DNA from: Amylostereum areolatum | Lineage: Eukaryota; Basidiomycota; Agaricomycetes; Russulales; Stereaceae | Length of the DNA: 64,000 nt | Assembly (NCBI GenBank): GCA_012932865.1 | Contig: SAXG01000049.1 | Span: 287,984-351,983, forward strand | Direction: 5' to 3' | Part shown: piece after piece, positions 22,091 to 34,124 of the stretch | How positions within the stretch are numbered: the first letter of the stretch is position 1 | How the letters are laid out: every line of letters starts with the position of its first letter | Made by a program: the position numbers and the translations under genes | The notes under the pieces: model-generated | What the model was told of the DNA's origin: nothing | Database searches by the model: none | What the model saw: only the letters and a program-made list of their open reading frames with translations

Positions 22091-23576
22091 ATGAGTGAGT
22101 CAGTACTAGGACGTCGAAGCAGAGAAATCGACGCGCTGGAGTTGGCGCCACGCAAAAGACCGTAGGTTTCGTTCTTTCTCCTTGACTGCACTCAGGCTCT
22201 TGAAACATTTATCGTTAGATGTGTATCCCACCCTCTCATCCACCACGGGCGTCATTTTGGACGCACAGTGCACGCGATGTGTAACGTCGAGAAGCTGCTC
22301 AGCGATGGCATGATTTTTATGTCAACCCCTACAGACGAGTTGACGAACAAGTTAGTCTCTCCTTTCTATACACAAGTTCACAACGCTGAAGTGTAAAAAT
22401 GGTAGGCAGCGACGGCAACACAAAGTTTTTCAGGCGCTTGTGAATACTATCCCAGGGCTGGAGGATCGTCTGCTTGACCACAACGAGGAAAATCTCAGGT
22501 CTATTGCTCAGCTGGTATGTGTGGTCGGGCTTTGGGACAACTACGCGTGCTCTGAACCCTTCCGCCATGTTATATGACAGATCCAGAAAGGGGTTTCCGG
22601 CGCACGATCTGATGACACGAAGAATCTCAAAGTGGCCGTGATAGACTGGCTCTCCCCGCCAGGCGAACCACTACGACCACCGCTCGCGCGCAATCGTAAA
22701 AGCGACCGAGGCTTCAACCACCCTGTTACCGGCGCGCTTCTATGCCCGACGTCGCTTGATTGGTCTAATCCTTCGTGCGTTCTTCCTCTTGTGTCTTGAT
22801 CCTCCTAAACTAAGTTCATCTTGTATAGTATCCGTGAAAAGTTGAAACTTCAGAAGCTCATCGTCCCGGGGGACCAATGGCCTCTGGTTTTATACCGAGC
22901 CTATCGTTATGATCGCACCAATCCTTGGAAAGGTTTGCTCAAAAGCGAGCTCCTAGTGTCGGTGAGTTATTTCCGTTTTCCACCCAGTACCGCTGACTAC
23001 ATGGTTTATTAGGCGTACAAATTCATTTTCACGTCGCCCAGCTCCGTGGAGCGGAATCAAACGGAGTTTGGAACGTCCAAGAGCGGAAATGCACACATCC
23101 ATGGCATGACGAAGGTCACTGGACCATCGATAGCCTATGTCGCCACCCAGGTTGGTATTTTTTGAGAACAGTTTTGAACCGAACATTTCATCTTTGTTAT
23201 ACGCAGCTTCGCTTTTCCCTCATGTCTTCTTCCATATTCTCTCGCACGGATCGGATCAGCGACTCAGAGAAATTTTACCACTCCCTTCTGGAGCTCTTCG
23301 AAGATCCTGAAGAGGCCGAGGACGTGAACGCGCTTTTAGAATGGTGGGACGAGTAAGTCTATCACTCCTCTTGTGGGGAGGATCTATGAGTGAATTATCT
23401 CCAGTCAAGTATTCCCTCACGTAGTGGCGGAGCGACCCCCTTCCGAAAACAGTACCCGCTTGGAAATTCAGCGTTGGTGGGCAATTCAAGCGGCGCTGGC
23501 ACTCACACACCTAGCTTCAGCAAATCAGGATTCAGGGGCGACAACCACCGTCCCAAGGGTGACAAACACCACTTGA
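22091..23576 (+). CDS. DUF6698-family protein
   Basis: The eight-exon model is join(22091..22161, 22219..22350, 22406..22514, 22581..22774, 22829..22961, 23013..23150, 23207..23352, 23405..23576), 364 aa. Every junction is GT-AG and every phase closes. Family hallmarks appear in order: HHGRHFGRTVHAMCNV, then NTIPGLEDRLLD, then GARSDDTKNLK, then IDWLSPPGEPLRPPL, then DRGFNHPVTGALLCP, then a GDQWP motif, then FIFTSPSSV and SGNAHIHGMTKVT, then SDSEKFYHSLLELFEDPEE and QVFPHV. This family is large in Agaricomycetes, has no known function, and is often found near transposons. The protein looks full length and undisturbed. The satellite array starts ~190 bp downstream. Confidence 0.85.
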
Positions 23577-23769
23577 TGTTCCAACACTGCCTCTTGTTCT
23601 ACACGAGCCAACATTCCGTAGTCCTTATCACCGTCATAATTGCATAATTGTACATGTATAATACACCTCGCAATTCATAAATGTTTCATGTCGAATGCCA
23701 ACGTACAGGCTCGGCTACAATTGCAACAGAAAAAAAACAGAGTGATGTAGAGTGTAGCTTATGAGAAGG

Positions 23770-24610
23770 GGCTGCGACATCGGTGATCAGCAATGGTGGG
23801 GGAGACTGAGAGTGGCGGACGTACCGGGAGCGAGAAAGTTGGCGCGCACGACCTGCGGCGACATCGGCGGTCAGCGACGGTGGCGGCGGATGAGGATGGC
23901 GGACATACCTGCAGCGAAAAAGTCGGGGCGCATGACCTGCAGCGGCATTGGCGGTCAGCGACGTTGGCGGCAGCAAAGAATAGTGGACGTACCGGCAGCG
24001 AGAAGGTCGGGGGGAATGACCTGCGGCGACATCGGCGGTCAGCGACGGTGGCGGCAGCAGAGAATGGCGGATGTACTGGCGGCGAGAGAATCGGTGCGCA
24101 CGACCTGCGGCGACATAGGCGGTCAGCAACGGTGGCGGCGGATGAGGATGGCGGACATACCCGCAGCGAAAAAGTCGGGGCGCATGACCTGCAGCGGCAT
24201 TGGCGGTCAGCGACGTTGGCGGCAGCAAAGAATAGTGGACGTACCGGCAGCGAGAAGGTCGGGGGGAACGACCTGCGGCGACATCGGCGGTCAGCGACGG
24301 TGGCGGCAGCAGAGAATGGCGGATGTACTGGCGGCGAGAGAATCGGTGCGCATGACCTGCGGCGACATAGGTGGTCAGCAACGGTGGCGGCGGATGAGGA
24401 TGGCGGACATACCCGCAGCGAAAAAGTCGGGGCGCATGACCTGCAGCGGCATTGGCGGTCAGCGACGTTGGCGGCAGCAAAGAATAGTGGACGTACCGGC
24501 AGCGAGAAGGTCGGGGGGAACGACCTGCGGCGACATCGGCGGTCAGCGACGGTGGCGGCAGCAGAGAATGGCGGATGTACCGGCAGTGAAAAGGTCGGCG
24601 CGCACGACTT
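23770..24610. repeat. 84 bp satellite organised as a 252 bp (3 x 84) higher-order repeat
   Basis: The anchor gacctgc recurs at 23850, 23934, 24018, 24102, 24186, 24270, 24354, 24438 and 24522, exactly 84 bp apart. A diverged unit follows to 24606. Three unit types alternate (with gcggatgagga, gcagcaaagaatag, gcagcagagaatgg), so identity is highest at 252 bp spacing. Because 84 is divisible by 3, all frames stay open for ~900 bp on both strands. Confidence 0.95.
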
Positions 24611-24709
24611 GTGAACCATACTGCGCGTCACGGCACGTGCGGCACTACGGGAGTTCAGGCGGACCCGTAGCACTCGCTGCCGACGGCTGGCCTTGACGGA
24701 AGTGAGCAA

Positions 24710-26414
24710 GCCAATCAGCCCGGCAAAGCTGCAGCACGCATGTCAGACTGACCCGTCTGGTCCGGCCATTCACCGGGTATCTAGGTAGATATTCGGTGGT
24801 GACGTAGGTGGATACGCGCTAGCCGATCAGTCTGTTTTCTCCGCTCCTGCCTGATCGAGCATATTTACAAGGCACTAACAGGCCAAATTGCTTCTTTTCT
24901 GACGCACATACTGATACTAGATTGGCATTCTAGTCACGAGAATTCCCACCGTCAAATATATTGCCTGAACTGACTGTTCATCTGGCTGACGTACATGCCG
25001 GGTAATCCCATCCTGTCATGACCTTATAAGGACAGATCAGATTCTCCCCAATTTCGTGATGCGCTACCAGAACCAAATAGGTGTAAATAGTCTGTTCGTC
25101 GCGACCCGCGACCGCGAACCTGCTGCGAACGCATTCCTCTACTTGACCATCTGTCCTTTTCTCCGTCTTGCGTCGCCGGTGACGCTCTAATTGATAGGTT
25201 CGCGTGAAGCATGGTCCCTACGACATCTAGATTCTGATCCCTGCCAACCTGAAACGCGCATGTAGCAATCTCGCGCCATGGCCCGACGAGAAATGAAGGG
25301 GTGTGAAGAAATTTGGAGAAAAGGTGCGTTCGTATAAGTTGCTGTTCCGTGTAAATACTGAGAGTTAGCAGCGGACGGTTACGTTTGGTCGTCGAGAATA
25401 AGTCAAACCGACCCTGCTGTTTAGTATCCCTCAAGTCTCCAAAACGAATTCTCAAAAAACATCATGTACGAACTGATTATCGATTGCGAGTCGTTGCCTT
25501 GAGTCGCCGGCCAAGTTGTCTGCAATGGCCAGCGTCAACTTTAATAGTTAAGTTCTCGCCCGTCGAGACAGGAGTCTGATCACTAGGTCATCGCTAGCAG
25601 CATAAACCCGAACGTAGTGAGCACTGTTACCATTTCCTACAATTGTTCATGCACAAGCTCATGTAGCATTAGGTTCTGGTTTCGGGTGGAATCACGGTCA
25701 CGCTCGCCCACCGCAAGAAATCGACGCGTACGCTGCCACTGGCAATCTGCAAGGTCGAGTATGTACTCGTTTTCGACGGTCTCGGTCGGTAGCAATGATC
25801 TCAAGTAGAAGTTCGCGCAAATTATCTTTAACTAACCTTGACATCGCGCAAGCTGTTCCCCCCCCCGCTAGAGTGAACTCTTATGGTCTATATTCCTGGA
25901 GACAACGGCGCACAGATTCCCGTGAGACCACAGCAACACACCCTTTCTCAATATGCACGACGTTCCTCAATCTGGGTGATTGGACAATCTGGAAGCTGAG
26001 GCGGGCATGTGTTGCTTGGTTTCAGTACCCTCATTTCCAAGCGTTGGCCTGCTTAACCCACATTCTTCGCCAAGGTGCAGTAGCTGTCTTCGCTGCTGGT
26101 TATGCGCCCCAGAAATAATATCAGATTGTTTTACTTCACTCATTGCATCTATCGTTCACCTGTGAATTTTTCCTCGTCCATATCGTGCGCGGTCCGCCCG
26201 TGAACAGATAGGTTGTCAAGTCATACATAGTGGATCGGATGAGTGAAGCTACATAAGATGATTCAGAAAATTGTCGCCCGTATCGACGCATCTCAGTGAT
26301 CCCACGCTCAGGCCGAACCGCGCACTCGTTATCGCGCCTTCGTACGCGAATGGTCCGTCTTACTCACCATGCTTGGGTTAACTCAGCTTAACCCCTTCCT
26401 CTCTCACCACCACC
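24710..26414. other. intergenic region, no supported gene
   Basis: Frames on both strands (e.g. 25024-25455 -, 25795-26118 +) lack ATG or splice support and have no recognised similarity. The last ~100 bp is C/T-rich (cctctctcaccaccacc) just before the carrier ATG, as expected for a promoter/5' UTR. Confidence 0.45.
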
Positions 26415-27837
26415 ATGTCTACGGCACCCCTCGCCGACGGCAGCGACGCTGAGCGTCAACCTCTGCTCTCATCCAAGCCGCCGAGCTATCATGAACCCGC
26501 AGTGGAGCCTGATCCCATCGTCTCCGCGGACGAAGAAGACGTGAACGAGCCGCTGGAGACGCCGACCAAGAAGACAAGCCTATGGGCGATACTATGGTAC
26601 ATCGTCCTGGCCTCCTTTAGCGGGGTTGCTCTGGCGTTCTTTGTCAAGGGCTTCATCGATGCGGACGATGTCGACGTACGTCTGAATCACTTGTGGGGTT
26701 CGACTGGGCGCGCTAATCGAGAATCCAGTTTGACCTCAAGGGCGCATTGAAGAAGGCGCTTGGAGGCGGGCTGAGTGGTGCTGCAGGTGCGATTTCCCGT
26801 GGACCGTGCTCGTCGTAATTCTGATGAAGTATTGTGGTTAGCAATGGTGCTGCAGGTGTTGACTCTCATGGTGCGTTTCCTAGTCCTCTGCGTTTGAATC
26901 GGTCAACGGATCGACATCGGTCGTGACAGCCCTTGCGCACGGTCATGAATTACCAGTATCGCTACGGTACCACCACGACACAGGCCATCGGTACTCTCTA
27001 TCGTGACGGCGGCCTCTCGCGGTACTACCAAGGGCTCCTGGCCGCGCTCGTGCAAGGTCCCGTTTCCCGGTTCGGGGACACAGCCGCGAACGCGGGTATC
27101 CTCGCACTCCTTCAGTCGAACACGTTCATGAAGAAGCTGCCGACTTTCATCAAGACCATATTCGCGTCGGTCGCCGCGGCGCTGTTCCGCATGGTGCTCA
27201 CCCCCGTGGACACGCTCAAGACGACGTTGCAAACGCAGGGAAAGAAGGGCTGGGGAATTTTGGGACGCAGGGTATGTTTTTCTTTTCCTATTAGCAAGAT
27301 CCAGTATTGACATACCTTGCAGATCAAGACATATGGGATCGGCTCTCTGTGGTACGGCGCGTTCGCAACAGCTGCTGCCACCTTTGTTGGCCACTACCCC
27401 GTACGTTTTCGTTCTCAGTTACCCGCGACATCCCAGCTAATATTGTCGTATAGTGGTTTGGCACCTATAACGGCTTGGATGCATCTCTCCCCCCTCCCAA
27501 CAACCTCGGGCAGAAATTGCTCCGCCAGGCGTTCATCGGATTCGCCGCCTCGGTGATCTCAGACACCATCTCCAACTCGCTCCGTGTGGTCAAGACCTAC
27601 CGCCAGGTGAACGAGACACGGATCGGATACTTCGACGCGGCGCGCAACGTCGTCGCGGCCGACGGCTTGATTGGCCTGTTCGGACGCGGGCTGAAGACGA
27701 GGATCATCGCGAACGGGTGCCAGGGCCTTATGTTCTCCATTCTCTGGAAGCTCTTCATGGACATGTACGTTTCTCAATCTGTTCCCATGAGCTAGGGCTG
27801 ACTTTGGCTTAGATGGAACGAGAAGACAAAGCAATAG
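26415..27837 (+). CDS. mitochondrial carrier family protein
   Basis: The seven-exon model is join(26415..26675, 26729..26786, 26842..26870, 26930..27271, 27323..27400, 27454..27764, 27813..27837), 367 aa, with all phases consistent. Exon 3 is only 29 nt. The N-terminus is acidic/proline-rich and is followed by a hydrophobic helix (LWAILWYIVLASFSGVALAFF). The body has carrier-type repeats: TLMPLRTVMNYQYRYG, a textbook signature P-V-D-T-L-K-T-T-L-Q, and a third repeat with RVVKTYRQVNETRIGYFDA. Carriers exchange metabolites across the inner mitochondrial membrane; the substrate cannot be told from sequence. Only one repeat has the full P-x-[DE]-x2-[KR] signature, so this is a divergent member. 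The exons are intact. Confidence 0.85.
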
Positions 27838-28174
27838 ATAGTTTCTCGCATTGTATCTTGAGGTGACCTTCTATCATATTTATTGGTCCAACGAGCGTGT
27901 GAGGTGCAATCCGCTCACCGTGCGTTTGACGGTCTGATCTTGCTGGACGCGGGCCCATCGCTGAACGAAGTTCCCTCTGCAAAGGACCATATAAGGCCGT
28001 TGTGAACAACGAACTGTATCGAATTATGCAACGCGTTATGTAATGAGCCCTAGGTCCAAGAGGCATCAAGAATACAGGAATATACGTAAGATACGAGAAG
28101 GTACATATGGTAAAAGCTCAAATTATTGTGTGTCGACTAAAAGAAATAGAAACGAGTCCAGCGTGTATCGAGTA

Positions 28175-30891
28175 TCATTTACCCTTAGGTCCGTCAAAAT
28201 TGTTGAAGGTTGGACAGAGTTGATCCCAAGCCGCTAGAAATCCCTATGGTAAGCATACATCTCCTTCCCCCACGAGCGGGTCACTCACCAGAGGGATGTA
28301 TGTCCTGCGCTACCTCGTCCACACGCTCGGCCATGACCGCCGCAAAGCCTGCTGTTAGGTGCCAATCTGTTTAGGTGGTCAGATATTATTGGTTCGAGTT
28401 GGCATTGCGCGGAAGAAGGCGCACCGATGTGGCAATGGATGAACCACGGTCCCGGGTTGTCCGTGACGAATCGGATGGTCACTTCGTCGCTGGCGTTGCC
28501 GATGTTGACCGTGTCGCGGATGACGGGATTGACGAAGTTGTAGGAGCTGTTACCGGCGCTGCGAAGAACATGGAATGCGTGCTGTACAACGAGAAGGAGT
28601 GAGATGCAGATCAGGGGGAAATAGGAGATTGGATCGTACGCCGTGGAGATGGACACTGTATGAGAGGAAGTAAGGTCAGTGTGCAAACATGCCATACATA
28701 TACAGTAGGAAGACGTACGGGTGCTAACGTTGGGGGGCATGGCTCAGTAAGATACGCTCGACCAGATGTAAGTCGAAAAAGCTCACCGGACCACCAGTTG
28801 CTCCGCCGGGAATAATAAGGTCGACTACTTTATTCCGTTCGAGCCCGTATACGCTTCCGTTGGGCATAAGTTCCTGCGGTTTCTTGGCTCCGCTGAGGAT
28901 CTGGAGGAGCACGGGGATGGTGGGCGGCTGAAAGGTGACATTGTTGACATAGAACAACCGCGGCGTCGAGTTCTAGAGTATATGTTTGAAATGGAGAATC
29001 TGCGGGAGATCGAGGGCAAGGAGAGAGACGTACGCTGAGGAAAACATCGAGATTAATGGTCGTGACGCTTGGGTCTCCGATACGATGGGGCCCGGGCTAA
29101 AAAATAGAGTAAGAAACTCGCATGAGCCTCGACGGACACCGGGAGCGTACCACGGGGGATTGGTCCAAGGGCTAGGAAATACGTCAGATTTCTTCAGAGG
29201 CATGATCAATAGCAGTGTGACGTACGTGCAGATCCGTCTCGAGGAGGAGACGGGTTGCAGACGTAGCCTTCGACGTGGGATCCGCGTTCGGCGCACCAGC
29301 ATAGCGCAGAATGGCGGAGTTGAGCCCGCCGGCGAACGTCGTGTTTCCGAGGTCGGGCTGAGCGCGAATCCCTGGATTAATGAATGTCGCCGTTAGTAAG
29401 CGGCTGAGGTCACAAAGAAGATGGGGCATGGAACACTAACAGTAGTTGGCAGGGGGTTGATTAGCGTTCAACTAGTGTGCAGTGGCGTGGCGTGGGCCTC
29501 GGTTATATAATAAACAACAACGGTAGGGCTTACCACGATAGAATAGCGCTGAGCTGTAGGAAAGCAATGTCAACCTCGGAATACATCTAAAGTCGTCCCA
29601 CGCACCGGCAAATATCTGGATCGAGTTGACCACGAACGGCTGAGTGTTCACGCCATCAGCTTCAATCACAGTCAAATCGTGCTGGTCGATTGAAAAGATG
29701 AAGTTGGAATCGCAAGAGATGGAAACCACGCGGAAGCGGTATCTGTGTCTCGTAGCATGAGGACGATATCAGGGGAGGGGTGGGAAGAGAACCACCGTTT
29801 CCCTTGTTGGACATTGACGACAGCGAGAGGCGAGTTCGGCGTCGGGCTGTTGGAATACCTCCCGAGCCCATTGATGAGGACCGAGTCGGGTGCGGGAATA
29901 GCTGGGGCATCGTGGCTGAAGTAATGATACCTGCATTTATTCGTTAGGTTTCATTATATATTTGGCAGCGGACGAAGGTCGGGAGGGCTTACCAGTCTGC
30001 GAGCGTAATCACCGTCGAATCTGATCGGATGTGCAGGTGTCAGTGTTACTCGTTCAATGCACTACTACATAGGGACAAGAAAGACATACCATCATCGACA
30101 TCGTACAGGTTCGCGTGCGGGTCTTTAGGGTCGTATACAATAAGAGGACCCCGAAGACCGTCACAGTACTGGTTGGAGAAGTGCGAGTGATACCTGCAGG
30201 TACCGTGAGTGCCACAATAACCGGGTCGACGTATGGCGCAAGGAGCCTACCAAAAGGTACCTGTGCAGCGCATTCAGACGGGAATGAATGGGAGGAAACG
30301 AGGCACCCGATCGAGGGGGTACTTACCGGCTTGGTCGGGGATACTGAAGTTATAAAGGAAGGAGTCTCCGGGAATGATTGGACACTGGTTGATGGAGGCT
30401 GCGCCATCTGCCCAGTTTGTACCACCGTGTTGGAAGATACCGTGCCAGTGCTGTATTCATAGATTCAATGTAAGGCCATCCGATATCATTGGTGACAAAT
30501 TAAAAGTGGCGTACGACGGAGGTTACTATGTCCATGTTGGTGTCGTTCAAACTATCCTTGACATTGATTCGGAAGTTGTCGCCCTGTACGAAGCGAAAGA
30601 GAGAGATAGGTCAGGTTGAACAAGGATCATCAGGGGCCGCCATGCGCACCTTGTTTCCTTTGATGATGGGTCCGGGGAAGGTCCCGCCAGCAAGAACGGT
30701 GCTGTACATATCGTCAATCCAACCTACTCCCAGATCGCCAACGTCGGAGGTGGGACGTACTCGCGAGCGTATCCATCCGGTGCTATTACCTTGTTGACAA
30801 TATTCAAGTTTGTACTGACCACGGCAGCGAGTGTATTAGAAGAGAATAACCAGAGAGTGAGGATAGAGGAGCGTTGTAAGGAAAGTAGCAT
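28175..30891 (-). CDS. laccase (multicopper oxidase), 20 exons, degenerate third copper motif
   Basis: Secreted phenol oxidase of the fungal laccase family. I count 20 exons summing to 1566 nt (521 aa, the usual laccase length): 30761..30891, 30650..30701, 30527..30583, 30327..30450, 30251..30260, 30090..30193, 29993..30020, 29796..29930, 29606..29742, 29534..29553, 29441..29471, 29226..29371, 29154..29171, 29034..29096, 28787..28972, 28729..28742, 28640..28655, 28425..28581, 28289..28366, 28175..28233. The N-terminus is a signal peptide ([15 protein letters not shown]). Copper motif 1 is [16 protein letters not shown]; motif 2 is GTFWYHSH, split by a 10 nt micro-exon; motif 4 is [12 protein letters not shown]. 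Motif 3, normally HPFHLHGH, reads P-T-V-H-L-H-G-H, so the type-1 copper histidine is missing in every splice option I tried. The enzyme may be inactive or altered. Confidence 0.9.
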
Positions 30892-30932
30892 GGCAAAAAG
30901 TACTGACTTCTGCCCCCCACAGTCGTTAGGTA

Positions 30933-30939
30933 TTTTATA
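30933..30939 (-). promoter_or_regulatory. putative TATA box of the laccase gene
   Basis: The minus strand reads TATAAAA about 42-48 bp upstream of the laccase ATG at 30891. The position fits a fungal TATA box with a very short 5' UTR. No other element is claimed. Confidence 0.5.
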
Positions 30940-32380
30940 TGCCTCATAGACGCACAGAGTCGCAGAGAAAGCCGTCGAAACGGGTTATGGGCGCTTCGGT
31001 GGCACGCGTTGGAATGGACTGTGCTGGGGTAGACACTGGTAGGGCCAAGGTCGTTGAATCGAGAACTGACTCAACTGGAATGATGGCTGCGCGTAAAGCG
31101 GCGACCTCTTGCCCGCTTCAGAGTACCCAGGAACCTCGAGTGAGAGCAAGTGAATGCGAATCGTTCCTGCGATGACATAGTCCACGGAAATGCTCTCCAG
31201 GCCTCACCTTGTGATGTGCGATCAAGCGGTTGAATATGCGTGTGCCCTACAGCAGCGAAATAGGATCGTGGCGTGTCCAGGGAATCAAATGTGGCTGCTA
31301 CACAGGTACAATGCGTAGAGCACACAGGTTGAGCGCTTGGTGACTACGTTTTGATGGTCGCTGAAGCTGAAGCAGGGCCCGGTCAAGCCCTGTGACCTTC
31401 CAGAGCAGGCGATGGTATATGCTGAGACAGTCGCGACAGGTAAGGTCGGGGCTGGATTGAGGGAGGTCGGGTCTGTGAACACGGGGTGGTGTCCTGCAGT
31501 GCGCCACATATGATAGATCATTAGTCAAGACATGATCCTTTTGCTAGCCACTCGGGCCTACAACGGAGACAAAGTCAAAGGACATTATGCGGAACGTCCG
31601 CGTCCAGACACCCCCTCAGTGGTGTAATTGCCTCGGCTTCAGAGCAGCTGTCACTCAAGGCCTGATCCGTACCATACGGGCGGGGAGGGTCAGCAGAGCA
31701 AAGCAACAAAACGGACTTGGGTCGACAACGCAATACAGTGCTGCATATGCGACCTGGATAGGGACATAGATGAGAATGATTGAAAGGTAGAAACGATACA
31801 GTAAGCCACCGGCGAGGAAGTGCGCACCTGCGAACGGCGGAACCTGTGAACGGCGAAACTGGTGAACGGCGAGGGGTGTAAGGGCTTCAGCCGAAGTACG
31901 ACCCCAATGCACAGCCTTGTGCGAAACATCGCCCACACTGCATATGCTCAAGTCGGGCCGTTGCCCCCGCTCCAACCGCGAAAAAGAGGTCGAGATCATG
32001 AACAGCGGCTGAGTCCAGGATATTTTTGGAAGCAATGGTTACGGGTCCAGGTTGAGAGGGGGGAAATGTTGCTCACCAATACGGAGGAGATCTCGTAAGA
32101 CGTCCAAGGTCTTCGACGTGCCGTGGAATCGATAGCTATAAAAAATTGCCTCCGTTCCGAATCCTTGGTGAACAAGAGTGCGTAGCGCGATGGGCGGTCT
32201 GTCGGACATCAAATTATGTATTATCGTACTCTGCTAGGGGACGCTCCTCGCAATTGGGTGTGAATAAAATGAGGGAGAGAAGGGGGGAAAGAACCAAACG
32301 AGTACGGGAAAGCCTAAGTATACGCATGTAAGTCAACCACCGGCAGTCGCGATCGGTCGTATCAGAGCCGCGTACATACC
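30940..32380. other. upstream region of the laccase gene, no gene seen
   Basis: Frames at 31285-31521 and 31655-32035 (-) are unrecognised. Near 31830-31880 a short triple repeat (cgaacggc/tgaacggcg) is visible. I find no splice-consistent gene. Confidence 0.45.
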
Positions 32381-32934
32381 TCACGCTTCTTTGGGATTGA
32401 AGTACCACTTGGCTTCAGCGTTCTGCGGCTCCAAACCCAATCCTTCCCTGATCATAGACAGCAGCCTCTTCTCGTCGTTCTCTACCAGTTGCGTGTGGTG
32501 GTTTGAGTACAGCCGCACGATTCCTGCGTATCTCAGAGGAAGTAAGAATGGGTGCTTAGACTGGAGGGTTTTGAAGCCACAGATCCGGGCGATCTCCGCG
32601 ACTGTAGCCATTGAGGTGGTCGGACTGATTTTGCTTCGCAAATACTCGACGACGTCCTCCTTCTCGTCATACGGGATCAGGCACTGGTATGTGACGGGGA
32701 TTTCAAAGTGGAGCGTGGGTTGGGGTTTTCAGGCGTGCGACGATATTGAAGCGGTAAGGTGGCCATGGGTAAGCGTGTACTGTGAAGGTCGCGAACAGCT
32801 TGGCGAGACAGCCGCGGCGTTAGCGCCTTATCAGGCAAGATATGAATACGGAAGGGGAAACGGCTTACCTGTTCGTATTCTTCTTCAGACATGTTGTAAT
32901 AATCGACATCGGACATTCCACGTACGTGAGCCAT
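32381..32934 (-). CDS. small uncharacterised protein, two exons
   Basis: The model is join(32381..32683, 32869..32934), about 122 aa, start ATG at 32934, phase-0 junction with a GTAAGC donor and ACCAG acceptor. The intron (185 bp) is long for this window and may hide another exon. The protein starts acidic (MSDVDYYNMSEEEYEQ) and continues IPYDEKEDVVEYLRSKI, then IARICGFKTLQSKHPFLLP, ending WYFNPKEA. No domain is recognised. No neighbour suggests a role. Confidence 0.45.
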
Positions 32935-33604
32935 GCGCTGGCCTAGGAGAAGGGATTTTTGGGAGAACTTCAAGTTCGGAGGACGACATGGGGGATGAAG
33001 CTGAGAGGGGGTGTAGAGACCATTGGCCGTAGGTACATAAGTAGCGCGATGACAATGGCCATGATGGGCTTTTGGTTTCACAAAAGTGACGAAGTTGAAC
33101 GAACAGAGAGTTCGTAGGCACGTGGCAGAACAATGGCGAGATAAGGACCTTCAGATAAGATAAAGGCAGACCCATCACCCATGACGTCACTTGCACACGG
33201 ATCACTGCAGCCTCATTTTTGCTTATGGCCACGGGCAACGCGCACCAAATTCAAACTCCGACGCGTGCTCGAGATATTCGACGATGAGCGGCGGTGCATG
33301 CACCGTCATCCTACGACAAAAGTGCAATATGTTGACCACACGATAAAACATGTAAAAGCGGTACCTTTGAACGTATGCACGAACATGTGTGAGAACAGGA
33401 ATATTCATGTCTCTGATATGATAGTGGTCTTCAAGAGGGGTTAATCTTCGGGATTTTCGTGCATACGTTTGTAGTCCTTCCTTTCCTAGGTTCATATGCA
33501 TCTTATATTTGATTGAATGCGCGATGTGGAAGCCTGGACATGCACCACAGTGCTCTCGATGAGACGCGTCGCGCACACCTTGACGATTACATAATCACTG
33601 TCAT

Positions 33605-33612
33605 GTCTCCCC
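33605..33612. repeat. 8 bp target-site duplication, left copy
   Basis: The 8-mer gtctcccc directly abuts the left terminal inverted repeat and is repeated exactly at 34117-34124. Confidence 0.85.
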
Positions 33613-34116
33613 AGGACCCCTGAAATTCCCTATAGAGCATTCATCCCAGGGTGACCTGTTTTCGGTGGTGCCCTGGGACAGAATTTGGGCCATTTTCGGT
33701 GATTTACATGATAGATTTTTTCAAGTCAGCCGTTTTCAGTGGTTCTTAGACTATACATATCTAAAAATAGTCTAATTTCCCACACCTTCGGCGTCGAGGT
33801 TTCCAGAGCAGAACTCTCATTTTATGCACAAGCTTGCTATAACATGCCTAGTTTGCTTCCATAGACCCATGGGAAGCAAAATATGCAAAATACTTGTGAT
33901 TGGAACTGACAGATCCTCGGCGTGTTCAGATGCTTACCATTTTCGGTGGTGAAGATGGGACTTCGGACGGGTGGGTTCCTTTTCAGTGGTTCTTAGCTCC
34001 AACATGTCGGCCCTACGGGGCCCATTTTCGGTGGAGAGTACCATACATAGGTTCCCATAAGGCCCAAATTTTCGGTGGTCCGAGATGAATCATTTATAGG
34101 GAATTTCAGGGGTCCT
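33613..34116. mobile_element. hAT-like MITE (504 bp, non-autonomous)
   Basis: The ends are perfect 22 bp terminal inverted repeats (33613-33634 and 34095-34116, starting AGGACCCCTGAAATTCCC), followed inward by an imperfect ATTCATC extension. The element is flanked by the 8 bp direct repeat gtctcccc, the target-site size of hAT elements. It encodes nothing. Inside are seven same-direction copies of the decamer TTTTC(G/A)GTGG or near versions (about 33661, 33693, 33732, 33940, 33979, 34022, 34068), which could be transposase-binding subterminal repeats. The hAT assignment rests on target-site length only. Confidence 0.85.
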
Positions 34117-34124
34117 GTCTCCCC
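34117..34124. repeat. 8 bp target-site duplication, right copy
   Basis: Exact second copy of gtctcccc, immediately after the right terminal inverted repeat. Confidence 0.85.

Noticed and set aside
23759..24709. 264-316 codon open frames on both strands
   Set aside because: They follow from an 84 bp repeat unit (divisible by 3) with high GC. No start context, splice sites or non-repeat sequence supports a protein.
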